A stretch of 64,000 bases of DNA. It comes from Pseudoruegeria sp039972875 (GTDB taxonomy: Bacteria; Pseudomonadota; Alphaproteobacteria; Rhodobacterales; Rhodobacteraceae). The position numbers and the translations under genes are program-made. Positions 48,691 through 57,791 of this stretch are shown piece after piece. The stretch is from NCBI GenBank assembly GCA_039972875.1, contig JBDWMA010000019.1:124001-188000 (forward strand), written 5' to 3'. The first letter of the stretch is position 1. Each line of letters starts with the position of its first letter. The notes beneath the pieces are model-generated. The model searched no databases. It had not been told where the DNA came from and saw only the letters and a program-made list of their open reading frames with translations.

Positions 48691-49485
48691 ATGGCGAAAG
48701 AAGCGCAATCCCTCAAAGATGCCCAGATCCCAACCAATCTGCGGTTGCTTCTGGTGCTCGAGGAAGTTGCGCGTCTTGGCGTGCCGGTTAAACCTGCACA
48801 ATTGGTTGATACGTTGGGGCTCCCGAAACCCACAGTCCACCGATTGCTGCAAACCGCCGAAGAGATTGGCTTTCTTCAGAGAGATCTGGATGGGCGCTCC
48901 TATGGGCCGGGGCCTCGATTGCGGACTCTGGCCGTCAACACGATGTCCTCAGAACACTTACGGACGGCACGGTTGGCCATCATCAAAAATGTGGCTGAAA
49001 CGATCGGTGAAACTTGCAATCTGGCAACACCGGACCGCGAGGGTATGACCTATTTGGACCGCGTGGAAACCAAGTGGCCATTGCGTATTCAGTTGCCGAT
49101 TGGCACGCAGGTGCCATTCCATTGCACCGCGAGTGGTAAAATGTATCTGTCCTCTCTGCGATCGGCTCCTCTGAATGGGGTTTTGTCGGCTCATCCATTG
49201 TCAGAGCAGACGCAGAAAACAATTTCTGATCCTGTGGCGCTGCGGGCTGAATTAAAGCTGATCAAAGAACAGGGGTACGCAACGGACGACGAGGAATTCA
49301 TGACCGGAATGGCGGCTCTTGCCGTTCCGGTGTTTGATGCACAAAAGCGGATGTTGGCAACATTGTCTGTTCACGCCCCCATACAGCGTCAATCCGTTCA
49401 AGGGCTCATTGCTTTTGTCCCATGCCTAAAAGAGGGCGCTGCACGGCTGTCAGAGCTGCTGTTAAATCAAGATAATTCAATCTAA
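48691..49485 (+). CDS. IclR-family transcriptional regulator
   Basis: The 264-residue protein has the IclR winged helix at the N-terminus (LVLEEVARLGVPVKPAQLVDTLGLPKPTVHRLLQTA) and the C-terminal effector domain (PFHCTASGKMYLS, DDEEFMTGMAALAVPVF). It follows the TRAP system 2 genes closely and most likely regulates them, and possibly the divergent GMC gene, in response to the imported acid or its product. The inverted repeat at 45236 is a candidate operator. Confidence 0.9.
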   Translation: MAKEAQSLKDAQIPTNLRLLLVLEEVARLGVPVKPAQLVDTLGLPKPTVHRLLQTAEEIGFLQRDLDGRSYGPGPRLRTLAVNTMSSEHLRTARLAIIKNVAETIGETCNLATPDREGMTYLDRVETKWPLRIQLPIGTQVPFHCTASGKMYLSSLRSAPLNGVLSAHPLSEQTQKTISDPVALRAELKLIKEQGYATDDEEFMTGMAALAVPVFDAQKRMLATLSVHAPIQRQSVQGLIAFVPCLKEGAARLSELLLNQDNSI

Positions 49486-49669
49486 TTTGCCCGAAGTTGT
49501 CCCTGTTGGGTGATACGTTCACGAATTCTTTGAAAGAGGATGATTGAACGCCATAGGCCGAATGGTCATAATGGCACCGGTTGGGGGAGGGCCCTTCCGA
49601 GCTGGCATTCAGAACCTCTGTAATGTCTGCTCAATTGTCATAACCCTTGGGAGAGGTTATTACACACCG

Positions 49670-50794
49670 ATGGAAAGTATTGACTTTAGCCACAACATTT
49701 TTCTTGTGGCAGCGTCTTTGTGCGTTGCGCTCATGGCGGGATTCACCGGCCTGTCTCTGACCAAAGGTCTGTCAGAACGATCTGTCCCACAGCGCAAAAT
49801 TGCAATTGCTTTGGCCGCCGTCGCCTTGGGTGGGGGCATCTGGTCAATGCATTTTGTCGGAATGCTTGGCCTGCAGATGCCATTTATTTTTTATTATGAT
49901 GCCCTGATTACGCTGGCTTCAGCCCTCGTTGCAATTCTTGTTGTTGGGTTGGCACTGTTGTTATTACATTTTGGTCAAAGGACGCGTGGCCGATTGGTTT
50001 TGGCGGGTGTCATTGTCGGGCTAGGTGTCATTGCAATGCACTATATCGGGATGGCGGGCCTTGAGCTGTGTCGGGCGCTTTATACACCGACAGGGATACT
50101 CTTTTCCGTATTAGCTTCCTGCCTTTTGAATATTATGGGATTTGGGATCGCTTATGGTCACCGCAGTAACCGTAATATTCTGTTGGGAACTTGCGTGTTT
50201 GGTCTGGCAGTCTTTAGCGTACACTTTGTGGCCATTGCGAGCACTGAATTCGTGCAATTGGATGCGGTTAATACGGTTGGCCCAACCATCGGGAACGAAA
50301 CGTTGGCCATTGGAGTGGTATTGTCGAGCTTTGTACTCTGCGGTGCCTTTTTGCTGACAGGGGCGACCTTTCTTCCAACTGAGCCAGTGATCGAGGCACC
50401 CGAGGCTGAAACGCCTCCGGAGGACCCAACGGAGGAGGTCAAACCCTTTACCGCCGCCTCTGCAATGCGCCAAATTCCCTACACGCGGGATGGTCGTACA
50501 TTGTTTATCGATTGGATGGATGTCGCGGCGATCCGTGCCGAGGGGCACTACATACAGATCTACACAAAAGAAGGTCATTTCTTTTCGGCGTGGTCTATCA
50601 CCGAGGCGGAAAAACGTCTGGCTGATACCAGCTTTTTGAAAGCCCATCGGAGTTACCTGATCAATCCGACTCAGGTCAGTGGGTTTGAACGGCTCAAGGA
50701 TACTGGGGTCTGTTTCTTTGATTGCCCGGACTTGCCAAAGGTTCCCGTAAGCCGCTCGCGGTTGAAACCCGTCCGCGAGGCATTGGGAGTCTGA
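49670..50794 (+). CDS. coxC: MHYT-LytTR membrane-bound regulator CoxC
   Basis: From the ATG at 49670 the protein has 374 residues: about seven membrane spans containing MHYT-type motifs (MHFVG at residue 60, MHYIG at 122 and a degenerate VHFVA at 183), a Pro/Glu-rich linker around 240-265, and a C-terminal LytTR DNA-binding domain (about 272-372, ending PVSRSRLKPVREALG). This domain combination is that of CoxC/CoxH in the carboxydotroph cox cluster; MHYT is proposed to sense CO, O2 or NO through a metal. It lies just upstream of coxM. The frame is open to 49544, but the extension disrupts the span layout. Confidence 0.85.
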   Translation: MESIDFSHNIFLVAASLCVALMAGFTGLSLTKGLSERSVPQRKIAIALAAVALGGGIWSMHFVGMLGLQMPFIFYYDALITLASALVAILVVGLALLLLHFGQRTRGRLVLAGVIVGLGVIAMHYIGMAGLELCRALYTPTGILFSVLASCLLNIMGFGIAYGHRSNRNILLGTCVFGLAVFSVHFVAIASTEFVQLDAVNTVGPTIGNETLAIGVVLSSFVLCGAFLLTGATFLPTEPVIEAPEAETPPEDPTEEVKPFTAASAMRQIPYTRDGRTLFIDWMDVAAIRAEGHYIQIYTKEGHFFSAWSITEAEKRLADTSFLKAHRSYLINPTQVSGFERLKDTGVCFFDCPDLPKVPVSRSRLKPVREALGV

Positions 50795-50811
50795 CCTCCG
50801 CTCTGATGTGG

Positions 50812-50845
50812 TTCGCAGTTCGTGCGACGTAATTCGCAGTTCGTG
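50812..50845. promoter_or_regulatory. Direct repeat upstream of coxM, candidate LytTR binding site
   Basis: TTCGCAGTTCGTG occurs at 50812-50824 and again, identical, at 50833-50845. The 21-bp offset is two helical turns, as expected for LytTR domains, which bind paired direct repeats. A TTGACG hexamer follows at 50861, so the repeats would sit just upstream of a -35 box. Confidence 0.65.
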
Positions 50846-50942
50846 AAAAAACCAACGATTTTGACGTGTAAATAAAGGCTCTCTGTCCTCGACTGTATCA
50901 GTTTGATTTTCGAAATCACATGGATCGTCGGGAGGACAAGAC

Positions 50943-51797
50943 ATGATACCAGCCGCTTTTGATTACTATAGGCCTGCCAGTATCGATGCCGTAATCGCAC
51001 TACTTGAAGAACACGGAGATGACGCGCGGGTCATCGCTGGGGGGCACAGCCTGATCCCCATGATGAAGTTGCGGATGGCAGAGGTTCCGCATCTCATTGA
51101 CCTGCAAGACATTGAGAGCCTGCGTGGCATACGCATTGATGACAGTGGGATTGCTTTGGGGGCCATGGTCACCCAGCATGAAATCATCGAAGATGAAAAC
51201 TTGGGGTCTATTGCACCGATCCTAAAAGAGGCAGCACTGCAAATTGCAGATCCGCAAGTCCGTTATATGGGGACCGTAGGGGGCAATGTTGCCAATGGTG
51301 ATCCGGGAAATGACATGCCGGGCCTAATGCAATGCTTAGATGCGCAACTGACGCTCATCGGTCCGGACGGCACGCGGGTTGTGGCTGCGCGCGATTATTA
51401 CGAAGCAGCCTATATGACGGACCGCGAAGATGATGAAATTCTGACCCATGTCAGCTTCAAAGCGCCAACTGGTGGCTATTCCTACGAAAAGCAGAAACGC
51501 AAAATTGGCGATTATGCGACAGCCGCAGCGGCGGTGATGATTGAAAAAGTCAGTGGCAAGGTCGCCGGTGCCTCAATTGCGATGACCAACCTCAGCGATG
51601 TACCTGTCTATTCTGAAGGTGCCTCTGATGCGTTGGTTGGAACATCGTGCGATGCCGCAGCCATTAAGGATGCGGTCGACGCCATGCTAGGCGACATCGA
51701 TCCGACCGAAGACAACCGTGGCCCGGTTGCGTTCAAGCGCCACTTGGCTGGCATCATCCTCACCCGCGCGATCAACCGCGCCTGGGACCGCGCTTAA
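50943..51797 (+). CDS. coxM: Carbon monoxide dehydrogenase medium (FAD) subunit
   Basis: CoxM passes electrons from the [2Fe-2S] clusters to FAD. The 284-residue protein shows both FAD-binding motifs: AGGHSL at 32-37 and TVGGNVANGDPGNDMP at 111-126. Length and motifs match CoxM of aerobic CO dehydrogenases. GGGAGGAC precedes the ATG. It is the first of the structural genes M-S-L, as in the Oligotropha order. Confidence 0.95.
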   Translation: MIPAAFDYYRPASIDAVIALLEEHGDDARVIAGGHSLIPMMKLRMAEVPHLIDLQDIESLRGIRIDDSGIALGAMVTQHEIIEDENLGSIAPILKEAALQIADPQVRYMGTVGGNVANGDPGNDMPGLMQCLDAQLTLIGPDGTRVVAARDYYEAAYMTDREDDEILTHVSFKAPTGGYSYEKQKRKIGDYATAAAAVMIEKVSGKVAGASIAMTNLSDVPVYSEGASDALVGTSCDAAAIKDAVDAMLGDIDPTEDNRGPVAFKRHLAGIILTRAINRAWDRA

Positions 51798-51810
51798 AGG
51801 AGACCTTGGC

Positions 51811-52305
51811 ATGGCTGACAAAATGCACATTAAACTAAACGTAAACGGCAAAGACGAAGAATTCCTCGCCGAACCACGTGAGTTGCTGATCTATACGCTT
51901 CGGGAACGTCTGAACATTACTGGACCACACGTAGGGTGCGAGACCTCTCATTGCGGCGCTTGTACGGTTACCATCGATGGTAAGTCCGTGAAATCCTGTA
52001 CGATGTTCGCAGCGCAAGCCAGCGGATCAGAGATCACCACGATCGAAGGGTTGGGCACACCAGATTCATTGCATGTATTGCAGGAGTCTTTTCGCGAACA
52101 TCATGGTCTGCAATGCGGCTATTGCACACCGGGCATGATTACACGGGCCGCAAAACTGCTCGAAGAAAATCCCACTCCGAATGAGGCAGATGTTCGTTTC
52201 GGTATGGCTGGCAATATTTGCCGCTGCACAGGGTACCAGAATATCGTGAAATCGATCCTTGCCGCTGCAAATGAAATCAACTCCGCGAAGGAGGCTGCAC
52301 AATGA
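51811..52305 (+). CDS. coxS: Carbon monoxide dehydrogenase small [2Fe-2S] subunit
   Basis: The 164-residue protein binds two [2Fe-2S] clusters: plant-ferredoxin-type cysteines C43, C48, C51, C63 and the C-terminal four-helix set C102, C105, C137, C139 (CGYC...CRC). The ATG at 51811 follows AAAGGAGA; the frame is open back into coxM but that part is rejected. Its stop overlaps the coxL start by 4 bp. CoxS links the molybdenum site of CoxL to FAD in CoxM. Confidence 0.95.
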   Translation: MADKMHIKLNVNGKDEEFLAEPRELLIYTLRERLNITGPHVGCETSHCGACTVTIDGKSVKSCTMFAAQASGSEITTIEGLGTPDSLHVLQESFREHHGLQCGYCTPGMITRAAKLLEENPTPNEADVRFGMAGNICRCTGYQNIVKSILAAANEINSAKEAAQ

Positions 52306-54719
52306 ATGATCTGACACCAGACCGCGAGGAACGCAAAGCCGGCTTAAAAGGTTTAGGCTGTTCCAGAAAACGGGTCGAAGATGTCCGTTTCACACAAGGT
52401 AAGGGCAACTATGTCGATGACATCAAATTGCCAGGAATGCTGCACGGTGATTTTGTGCGTTCGCCCTATGCGCACGCTCGGATTAAGTCGATCAACATTG
52501 ATGCCGCCATGGCGCTGGATGGAGTGGTTGCTGTTCTAACGGCGGCGGACCTTGAACCCCTGAGCCTTCATTGGATGCCGACCTTAGCGGGTGATAAGCA
52601 AATGGTATTGGCGGACGGCAAAGTTCTGTTCCAAGGCCAAGAGGTTGCCTTTGTTGTGGCGCAGGATCGATATATTGCTGCTGACGCGGTAGATCTGGTT
52701 GAAGTGGAATACGAAGAGCTTCCTGTCATCGTTGATCCATTTGAGGCGTTGAAATCTGACGTGGTTCTGCGTGAGGATCTTGATGGTCAGACCGAAGGCG
52801 CACACGGGCCTCGTAAACACCATAACCATATCTTTACGTGGGAAGTCGGCGAGGAAGAGGCCACCAATCAGGTGATCGACAATGCCGAAGTTGTAGCAGA
52901 GGAAACGGTTTACTATCACCGTACGCACCCTTGTCCGCTGGAGACCTGCGGCTCTGTTGCATCGATGGATAAAGTAAATGGCAAGCTAACACTCTATGGG
53001 ACGTTCCAAGCGCCGCATGTGGTGCGCACGGTTGCGTCTTTGTTGTCTGGTATAGAAGAGCATAACATTCGTGTGGTGTCGCCAGATATTGGTGGCGGAT
53101 TTGGCAATAAGGTTGGGGTCTATCCCGGTTATATTTGCTCTATCGTGGCGTCCATCGTTACAGGTCTACCGGTAAAATGGGTCGAAGACCGAATGGAGAA
53201 CCTGATGGCCACGGCGTTTGCCCGCGACTATTGGATGACTGGTAAAATCTCTGCAACCAAAGAAGGTAAGATCACAGGCCTGCATTGTCATACGACCGCA
53301 GATCATGGGGCTTTTGATGCCTGTGCTGATCCGACCAAATTCCCGGCTGGGTTTATGAATATCTGTACCGGGTCTTATGACATTCCGACGGCTTACCTTG
53401 CTGTGGATGGCGTTTACACCAATAAGGCACCGGGGGGCGTGTCCTATCGCTGTTCCTTTAGGGTGACCGAGGCGGTTTATTTCATCGAGCGTATGATCGA
53501 AGTGCTGGCCATCGAGTTGGATATGGATCCCGCTGAATTGCGGCGCATCAACTTTATCCGCAAAGATCAATTCCCGTATCAATCCGCGCTGGGTTGGGAA
53601 TATGACTCAGGCGATTATCATACGGCTTGGGACAAGGCGATGAAGGCGGTGGACTATGACGGGTTGCGCAAAGAGCAAGCCGAACGTGTAGAAGCGTTTA
53701 AACGCGGTGAAACGCGTAGCTTGATGGGAATTGGGTTGACCTTCTTTACCGAAATCGTCGGTGCGGGTCCTGTTAAAAACTGTGATATCCTTGGGATGGG
53801 CATGTTTGACAGCTGTGAAATCCGCATCCACCCGACCGGTTCCGCAATCGCGCGTTTGGGAACGATCAGCCAAGGACAAGGGCATGCGACGACCTTTGCC
53901 CAAATCCTAGCGTCCGAGATTGGTCTTCCTGCAGATAGTATCACTATCGAAGAAGGTGATACAGATACAGCGCCTTATGGCTTGGGTACTTACGGGTCTC
54001 GGTCAACTCCGGTTGCCGGGGCGGCGACGGCCATGGCGGGACGTAAAATCAGAGCCAAGGCCCAAATGATCGCGGCTTATCTGCTAGAAGTCCATGACGA
54101 TGACGTCGAATGGGACGTAGATCGCTTTGCGGTCAAGGGCGCGCCTGAGCGGTTTAAAACCATGAAGGAAATCGCCTATGCGGCATATAATCAGGCCATT
54201 CCGGGGGTAGAGCCAGGACTAGAAGCGGTGAGCTACTATGATCCACCCAACATGACCTATCCATTCGGCGCCTATGTGTGTGTCATGGATATTGACGTCG
54301 ACACTGGTGTGCAGACCATCCGACGTTTCTATGCGCTAGATGACTGCGGCACGAGGATCAACCCGATGATCATCGAGGGTCAAGTGCATGGTGGTCTGAC
54401 GGAGGCCCTTGCTGTCGCCTTGGGCCAAGAAATTGCCTATGACGACCAAGGCAATGTTAAAACTGGTACGTTGATGGACTTTTTCCTGCCAACCGCATGG
54501 GAAGTGCCCAACTATGAGACTGATCACACCGTGACACCTAGCCCACACCATCCGATCGGTGCAAAGGGTGTTGGTGAAAGCCCACATGTTGGAGGCGTGC
54601 CGTGTTTCTCAAATGCTGTGAACGACGCGTTCAAAGCGTTTGGCCTGCGTCACACCCATATGCCCCATGACCATTGGCGCATCTGGCAAACCGCCAACAA
54701 TCTTGGCCTACACGACTGA
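52302..54719 (+). CDS. coxL: Carbon monoxide dehydrogenase large (molybdenum-copper) subunit, form I
   Basis: CoxL oxidises CO at a Mo-S-Cu site bound to molybdopterin cytosine dinucleotide. The 805-residue protein carries the form I active-site loop YRCSFR with the copper ligand Cys384, rather than the form II AYRGAGR type, and the catalytic Glu759 in GVGES. GQGHATTFAQILASE and the GGGFGNK region are the cofactor segments. The loop's first residue is Ser381 where form I usually has Ala. Form I enzymes support growth-linked or supplementary CO oxidation in marine roseobacters. Confidence 0.96.
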   Translation: MNDLTPDREERKAGLKGLGCSRKRVEDVRFTQGKGNYVDDIKLPGMLHGDFVRSPYAHARIKSINIDAAMALDGVVAVLTAADLEPLSLHWMPTLAGDKQMVLADGKVLFQGQEVAFVVAQDRYIAADAVDLVEVEYEELPVIVDPFEALKSDVVLREDLDGQTEGAHGPRKHHNHIFTWEVGEEEATNQVIDNAEVVAEETVYYHRTHPCPLETCGSVASMDKVNGKLTLYGTFQAPHVVRTVASLLSGIEEHNIRVVSPDIGGGFGNKVGVYPGYICSIVASIVTGLPVKWVEDRMENLMATAFARDYWMTGKISATKEGKITGLHCHTTADHGAFDACADPTKFPAGFMNICTGSYDIPTAYLAVDGVYTNKAPGGVSYRCSFRVTEAVYFIERMIEVLAIELDMDPAELRRINFIRKDQFPYQSALGWEYDSGDYHTAWDKAMKAVDYDGLRKEQAERVEAFKRGETRSLMGIGLTFFTEIVGAGPVKNCDILGMGMFDSCEIRIHPTGSAIARLGTISQGQGHATTFAQILASEIGLPADSITIEEGDTDTAPYGLGTYGSRSTPVAGAATAMAGRKIRAKAQMIAAYLLEVHDDDVEWDVDRFAVKGAPERFKTMKEIAYAAYNQAIPGVEPGLEAVSYYDPPNMTYPFGAYVCVMDIDVDTGVQTIRRFYALDDCGTRINPMIIEGQVHGGLTEALAVALGQEIAYDDQGNVKTGTLMDFFLPTAWEVPNYETDHTVTPSPHHPIGAKGVGESPHVGGVPCFSNAVNDAFKAFGLRHTHMPHDHWRIWQTANNLGLHD

Positions 54720-54777
54720 TTTATAACAATCGGGTCTTCCCCCACGGGGGATGACCCATTGAACACAGTGGTATCAC

Positions 54778-55653
54778 ATGACTTTTAGATCCCTTCAATC
54801 GGCTATGGCTGAACAAGGCTACGTGGCCTCTGATGACTTGGCCATGGCCGTGCATCTGTCGTTGTCACTTGGGCGACCCTTGCTGCTCGAGGGAGCTGCG
54901 GGTGTCGGAAAAACAGAGATCGCGCGCGTTTTGGCCACGGCACAGGACACACGTCTAATCCGTTTGCAATGTTACGAGGGGCTGGATGCCACGCAGGCGA
55001 TCTATGAGTGGAACTATCAGAGACAACTGCTTTCGATCCGCGCGGCATCTGATCGGGGGCAATCTGCAGCAGAGATCGAAGCCCGGATTTTCTCTGAAGA
55101 GTTTTTATTGGAGCGCCCCTTGTTGGCGGCCATCCAACAGGATCAACCGCCGGTTTTGTTGATCGACGAAATAGACAGGGCGGACGAAGAGTTTGAGGCA
55201 TTCTTGCTGGAAATCCTTTCGGAATTTCAAATTACCGTACCTGAATTGGGAACAATAAAGGCAAAGTCCCGCCCTGTGGTTATCTTGACGGCTAACGGAA
55301 CGCGGGATTTGTCAGACGCGCTGCGTCGGAGGTGTCTCTATGCTCATTTGGATTACCCGGATCGAAAAACGGAGTTAGCGATCTTGCAGGCGCGGTGTCC
55401 AGAGGTAGAGGCCGCATTGGCCGGGCAGATCATCGGGTTTGTTCAGTCCTTGCGAAAGCAAGAGCTTGAAAAGAAACCCGGTGTGGCAGAGATGCTGGAT
55501 TTTGCTGCGGCCTTAATGGGGCTTGGTATTGCTGACCTGACCCAAGACCCAAAATTACTACAAGCCTCAATGGCGACGCTTTTGAAAACCGAACGTGACC
55601 GGTACAATATGACCACGGAAATCACTCAACGCCTTGCGGGGAAGGCCGCATGA
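54778..55653 (+). CDS. coxD: CoxD AAA+ ATPase for CO dehydrogenase maturation
   Basis: The 291-residue MoxR-type AAA+ protein has Walker A GAAGVGKTE at 39-47, Walker B LLIDEIDRAD and sensor/arginine-finger regions (TANGTRDLSDALRRRC). In Oligotropha, CoxD is needed to build the [CuSMoO2] centre, acting as a chaperone-like ATPase on apo-CODH. It overlaps coxE by 4 bp (ATGA). Confidence 0.93.
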   Translation: MTFRSLQSAMAEQGYVASDDLAMAVHLSLSLGRPLLLEGAAGVGKTEIARVLATAQDTRLIRLQCYEGLDATQAIYEWNYQRQLLSIRAASDRGQSAAEIEARIFSEEFLLERPLLAAIQQDQPPVLLIDEIDRADEEFEAFLLEILSEFQITVPELGTIKAKSRPVVILTANGTRDLSDALRRRCLYAHLDYPDRKTELAILQARCPEVEAALAGQIIGFVQSLRKQELEKKPGVAEMLDFAAALMGLGIADLTQDPKLLQASMATLLKTERDRYNMTTEITQRLAGKAA

Positions 55654-56834
55654 GCAGGGTAACCAAATTCGCGGCTCGTGATCCTGGCCCATCGGCACGT
55701 ATGGCCGGATTTATGGCGCATCTGCGTGACAATGGCCTGCGGATAGGGGTTCAAGAAACCGACCTGGCCTTGCAAGCGTTGCTTCACATCGATGCCCTCG
55801 ATCCAAAAGACGCCCGACTGGCGTTAAAATCTGTCCTTTCAGGCTGTGCGGATGAGGCCAATCAATTCGACGATCTCTTTGATAGTTATTGGCTGAATGG
55901 GGGCAAGGTTAAACAAAAGGTGATGCCAACCACAGCGGATACGCCTTCGCCGAACGTGCATTCATCCCGAAAAGAAAATGGTGCAGAGAGCGATGCTGAC
56001 GGTGGCGAAGCTGATACCCCAGACGGGGGTGACGGAGAGGCGTCAGCCGATGGCGAAGGGAAGTTGGTCGCTGCGGAAATGCAGGTCAAAATGAACCGCG
56101 ATTTGCGGGATTTGATCCAACCCGAGGACATCGCCGAAGCGGAAGATATCGCCCGACGCTTAGGTGCGGCATTGCGCGATAAACGGTCTCGTCGTCGCAG
56201 AGCAGCCCGGAAAGGCACGCAGCTCGATTTTCGGCGGATTATTCGGCAAAGTCTATCAGCAGGCGAGGAGCCCATCCGACTGGCCTATAAAACACGACCT
56301 GACCGACCAATGAAAATTGTGGCGATCTGTGATGTGTCTGGATCTATGACAACCTATGCGCAGGTGTTTCTGGCCTTTGTGGCAGGGTTGATGCGGGCGG
56401 ATGACACGGCAGATGCCTATTTGTTTCACACGCGGTTGGTCCGCATTACAGAGGCTTTGCGCGATAATGATGCGCTGCGTGCGTTGGGACGATTGTCCGT
56501 CTTGGCGGATGGGTTTGGCGGTGGATCAAAAATCGGGGGGTCGTTGGCGCGATTTACCAACACATATGCCCGACGGTTTGTTGATGGACGTACCGTGGTT
56601 CTGATCTTGTCTGATGGCTACGACACCGAAGATCCCGCTCGCATGTCCGAGGCGCTTGCGGGGCTACGTAAACGGGGATGTAAAATAATTTGGCTTAATC
56701 CTCTTAAGGGCTGGGACGGTTATGAACCCGTTGCGCGCGGCATGGCAGCGGCTTTACCCCATGTTTCCCTTTTTAAACCAGCCAATAGATTGGCTGATCT
56801 TGCAGCCTTAGAACCGGAGTTAATGCGTTTATGA
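55650..56834 (+). CDS. coxE: CoxE von Willebrand factor A domain protein
   Basis: The 394-residue protein has an acidic, low-complexity middle (about residues 90-135), then a C-terminal VWA domain with the MIDAS motif DVSGS at about residue 228-232. CoxE works with CoxD in inserting copper or sulfur into the CODH active site. It overlaps coxD and coxF by 4 bp each, so D-E-F are translationally coupled. Confidence 0.92.
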   Translation: MSRVTKFAARDPGPSARMAGFMAHLRDNGLRIGVQETDLALQALLHIDALDPKDARLALKSVLSGCADEANQFDDLFDSYWLNGGKVKQKVMPTTADTPSPNVHSSRKENGAESDADGGEADTPDGGDGEASADGEGKLVAAEMQVKMNRDLRDLIQPEDIAEAEDIARRLGAALRDKRSRRRRAARKGTQLDFRRIIRQSLSAGEEPIRLAYKTRPDRPMKIVAICDVSGSMTTYAQVFLAFVAGLMRADDTADAYLFHTRLVRITEALRDNDALRALGRLSVLADGFGGGSKIGGSLARFTNTYARRFVDGRTVVLILSDGYDTEDPARMSEALAGLRKRGCKIIWLNPLKGWDGYEPVARGMAAALPHVSLFKPANRLADLAALEPELMRL

Positions 56835-57634
56835 CACCGACTGACTATGCTCCTAAAGACATTTCCGATATGGCGCGGGATATGCAAACCAATGGTGAGG
56901 CATTTGCCGTCGCCACAGTAACGCGCACCATCGGGGCCACCTCTGCAAAACCAGGGGATAAAGCGATTTTAGACGCCGAAGGCGGCATATTGGGCGGCTG
57001 GATCGGGGGCGGATGCGTGCGATCTGCGGTGGGTAAAGCCACATTGCGCGCTATGACAGAGGGCAGGCCGCAATTGGTGTCCCTCGCTCCCCAAGAGGTT
57101 TTGGCCGAAAAAGGCATAAGTGCGGGGGATACCGTTGATGGCGTTCGGTTTGCCCGCAATGGCTGCCCGTCTGAAGGCTCTTTGGATATCTTTGTTGAAC
57201 CCGTTTTGCCAATGCCTGAACTGTGCATTTATGGTCAATCTCCAGTGGCTTTGGCGTTGGGAAAATTGGCGAGCCAGTTTCAGTGGATGGTGCGAACGTG
57301 TGATCAAGAATGCCCTCAGACGCCTTTGGCCGCAGGTGGGCGGCGCATGATAGTTGTCGCGACGCAGGGCAAAAATGATCTGGCGTCTCTCAGCCATGCG
57401 CTGGGTGCACAAGCTGAAAGCGTTGCTTTTGTTGGCAGTGCTCGAAAATGGGGTGCGTTGGCAGATAAACTGCGGGATCAAGGCGTTTCGAACGATGAAA
57501 TTGCCCGTGTGGATGCCCCTGCCGGGCTGTTTATTCATGCTGTTACCCCAGAAGAGATTGCCCTGTCCATTTTGGCGGATCTCATCAAGATCAGACGCCA
57601 AGTTCATCGCCTGGATGAGGTGGAGCATGGATAA
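56831..57634 (+). CDS. coxF: CoxF, XdhC/CoxI-family maturation protein
   Basis: The 267-residue protein belongs to the XdhC/CoxF family: N-terminal AVATVTRTIGATSAKPG, GGWIGGGCVR near residue 56, and a C-terminal Rossmann-like domain (LCIYGQSPVALALGKLA). XdhC-type proteins bind and sulfurate the molybdenum cofactor before insertion; CoxF is needed for active-site assembly in carboxydotrophs. Its stop codon overlaps a possible 15-codon ORF that runs up to the 33-aa gene downstream. Confidence 0.9.
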   Translation: MTPTDYAPKDISDMARDMQTNGEAFAVATVTRTIGATSAKPGDKAILDAEGGILGGWIGGGCVRSAVGKATLRAMTEGRPQLVSLAPQEVLAEKGISAGDTVDGVRFARNGCPSEGSLDIFVEPVLPMPELCIYGQSPVALALGKLASQFQWMVRTCDQECPQTPLAAGGRRMIVVATQGKNDLASLSHALGAQAESVAFVGSARKWGALADKLRDQGVSNDEIARVDAPAGLFIHAVTPEEIALSILADLIKIRRQVHRLDEVEHG

Positions 57635-57670
57635 GGTACAGATGACTCATATTGCTTTGGAGGAAGATCA

Positions 57671-57772
57671 ATGAGATGGTTTTTAAAGAGAATAAAAGAC
57701 TTTTGTTCACGGGGAAATCTGTCTGATGATCATGTTGAAATCCTTTCCAAAATCAAATTCCCCTGTTGTTAA
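57671..57772 (+). CDS. Putative 33-residue protein with C-terminal Cys-Cys in the cox operon
   Basis: An ATG with an excellent TTGGAGGAA ribosome binding site opens a 33-codon frame between coxF and coxG on the same strand. The N-terminus is basic and amphipathic (MRWFLKRIKDFC), the middle acidic (LSDDHVEIL), and the end reads KIKFPCC. The gap would otherwise be a 157-bp hole in a tightly packed operon. I do not know a named family for it. Three cysteines, two of them terminal, suggest a metal-binding or electron-transfer accessory role; that is a guess. Confidence 0.5.
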   Translation: MRWFLKRIKDFCSRGNLSDDHVEILSKIKFPCC

Positions 57773-57791
57773 AATATAAGGAAAATTAACC

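Noticed and set aside
50111..50944. 277-codon ORF opposite coxC and the coxM promoter
   Set aside because: Antisense to coxC and covers the regulatory repeats; no recognisable domain.
57354..57674. 106-codon ORF overlapping coxF
   Set aside because: Out-of-frame shadow of coxF; the downstream 33-aa ORF with its own ribosome binding site is the better candidate.
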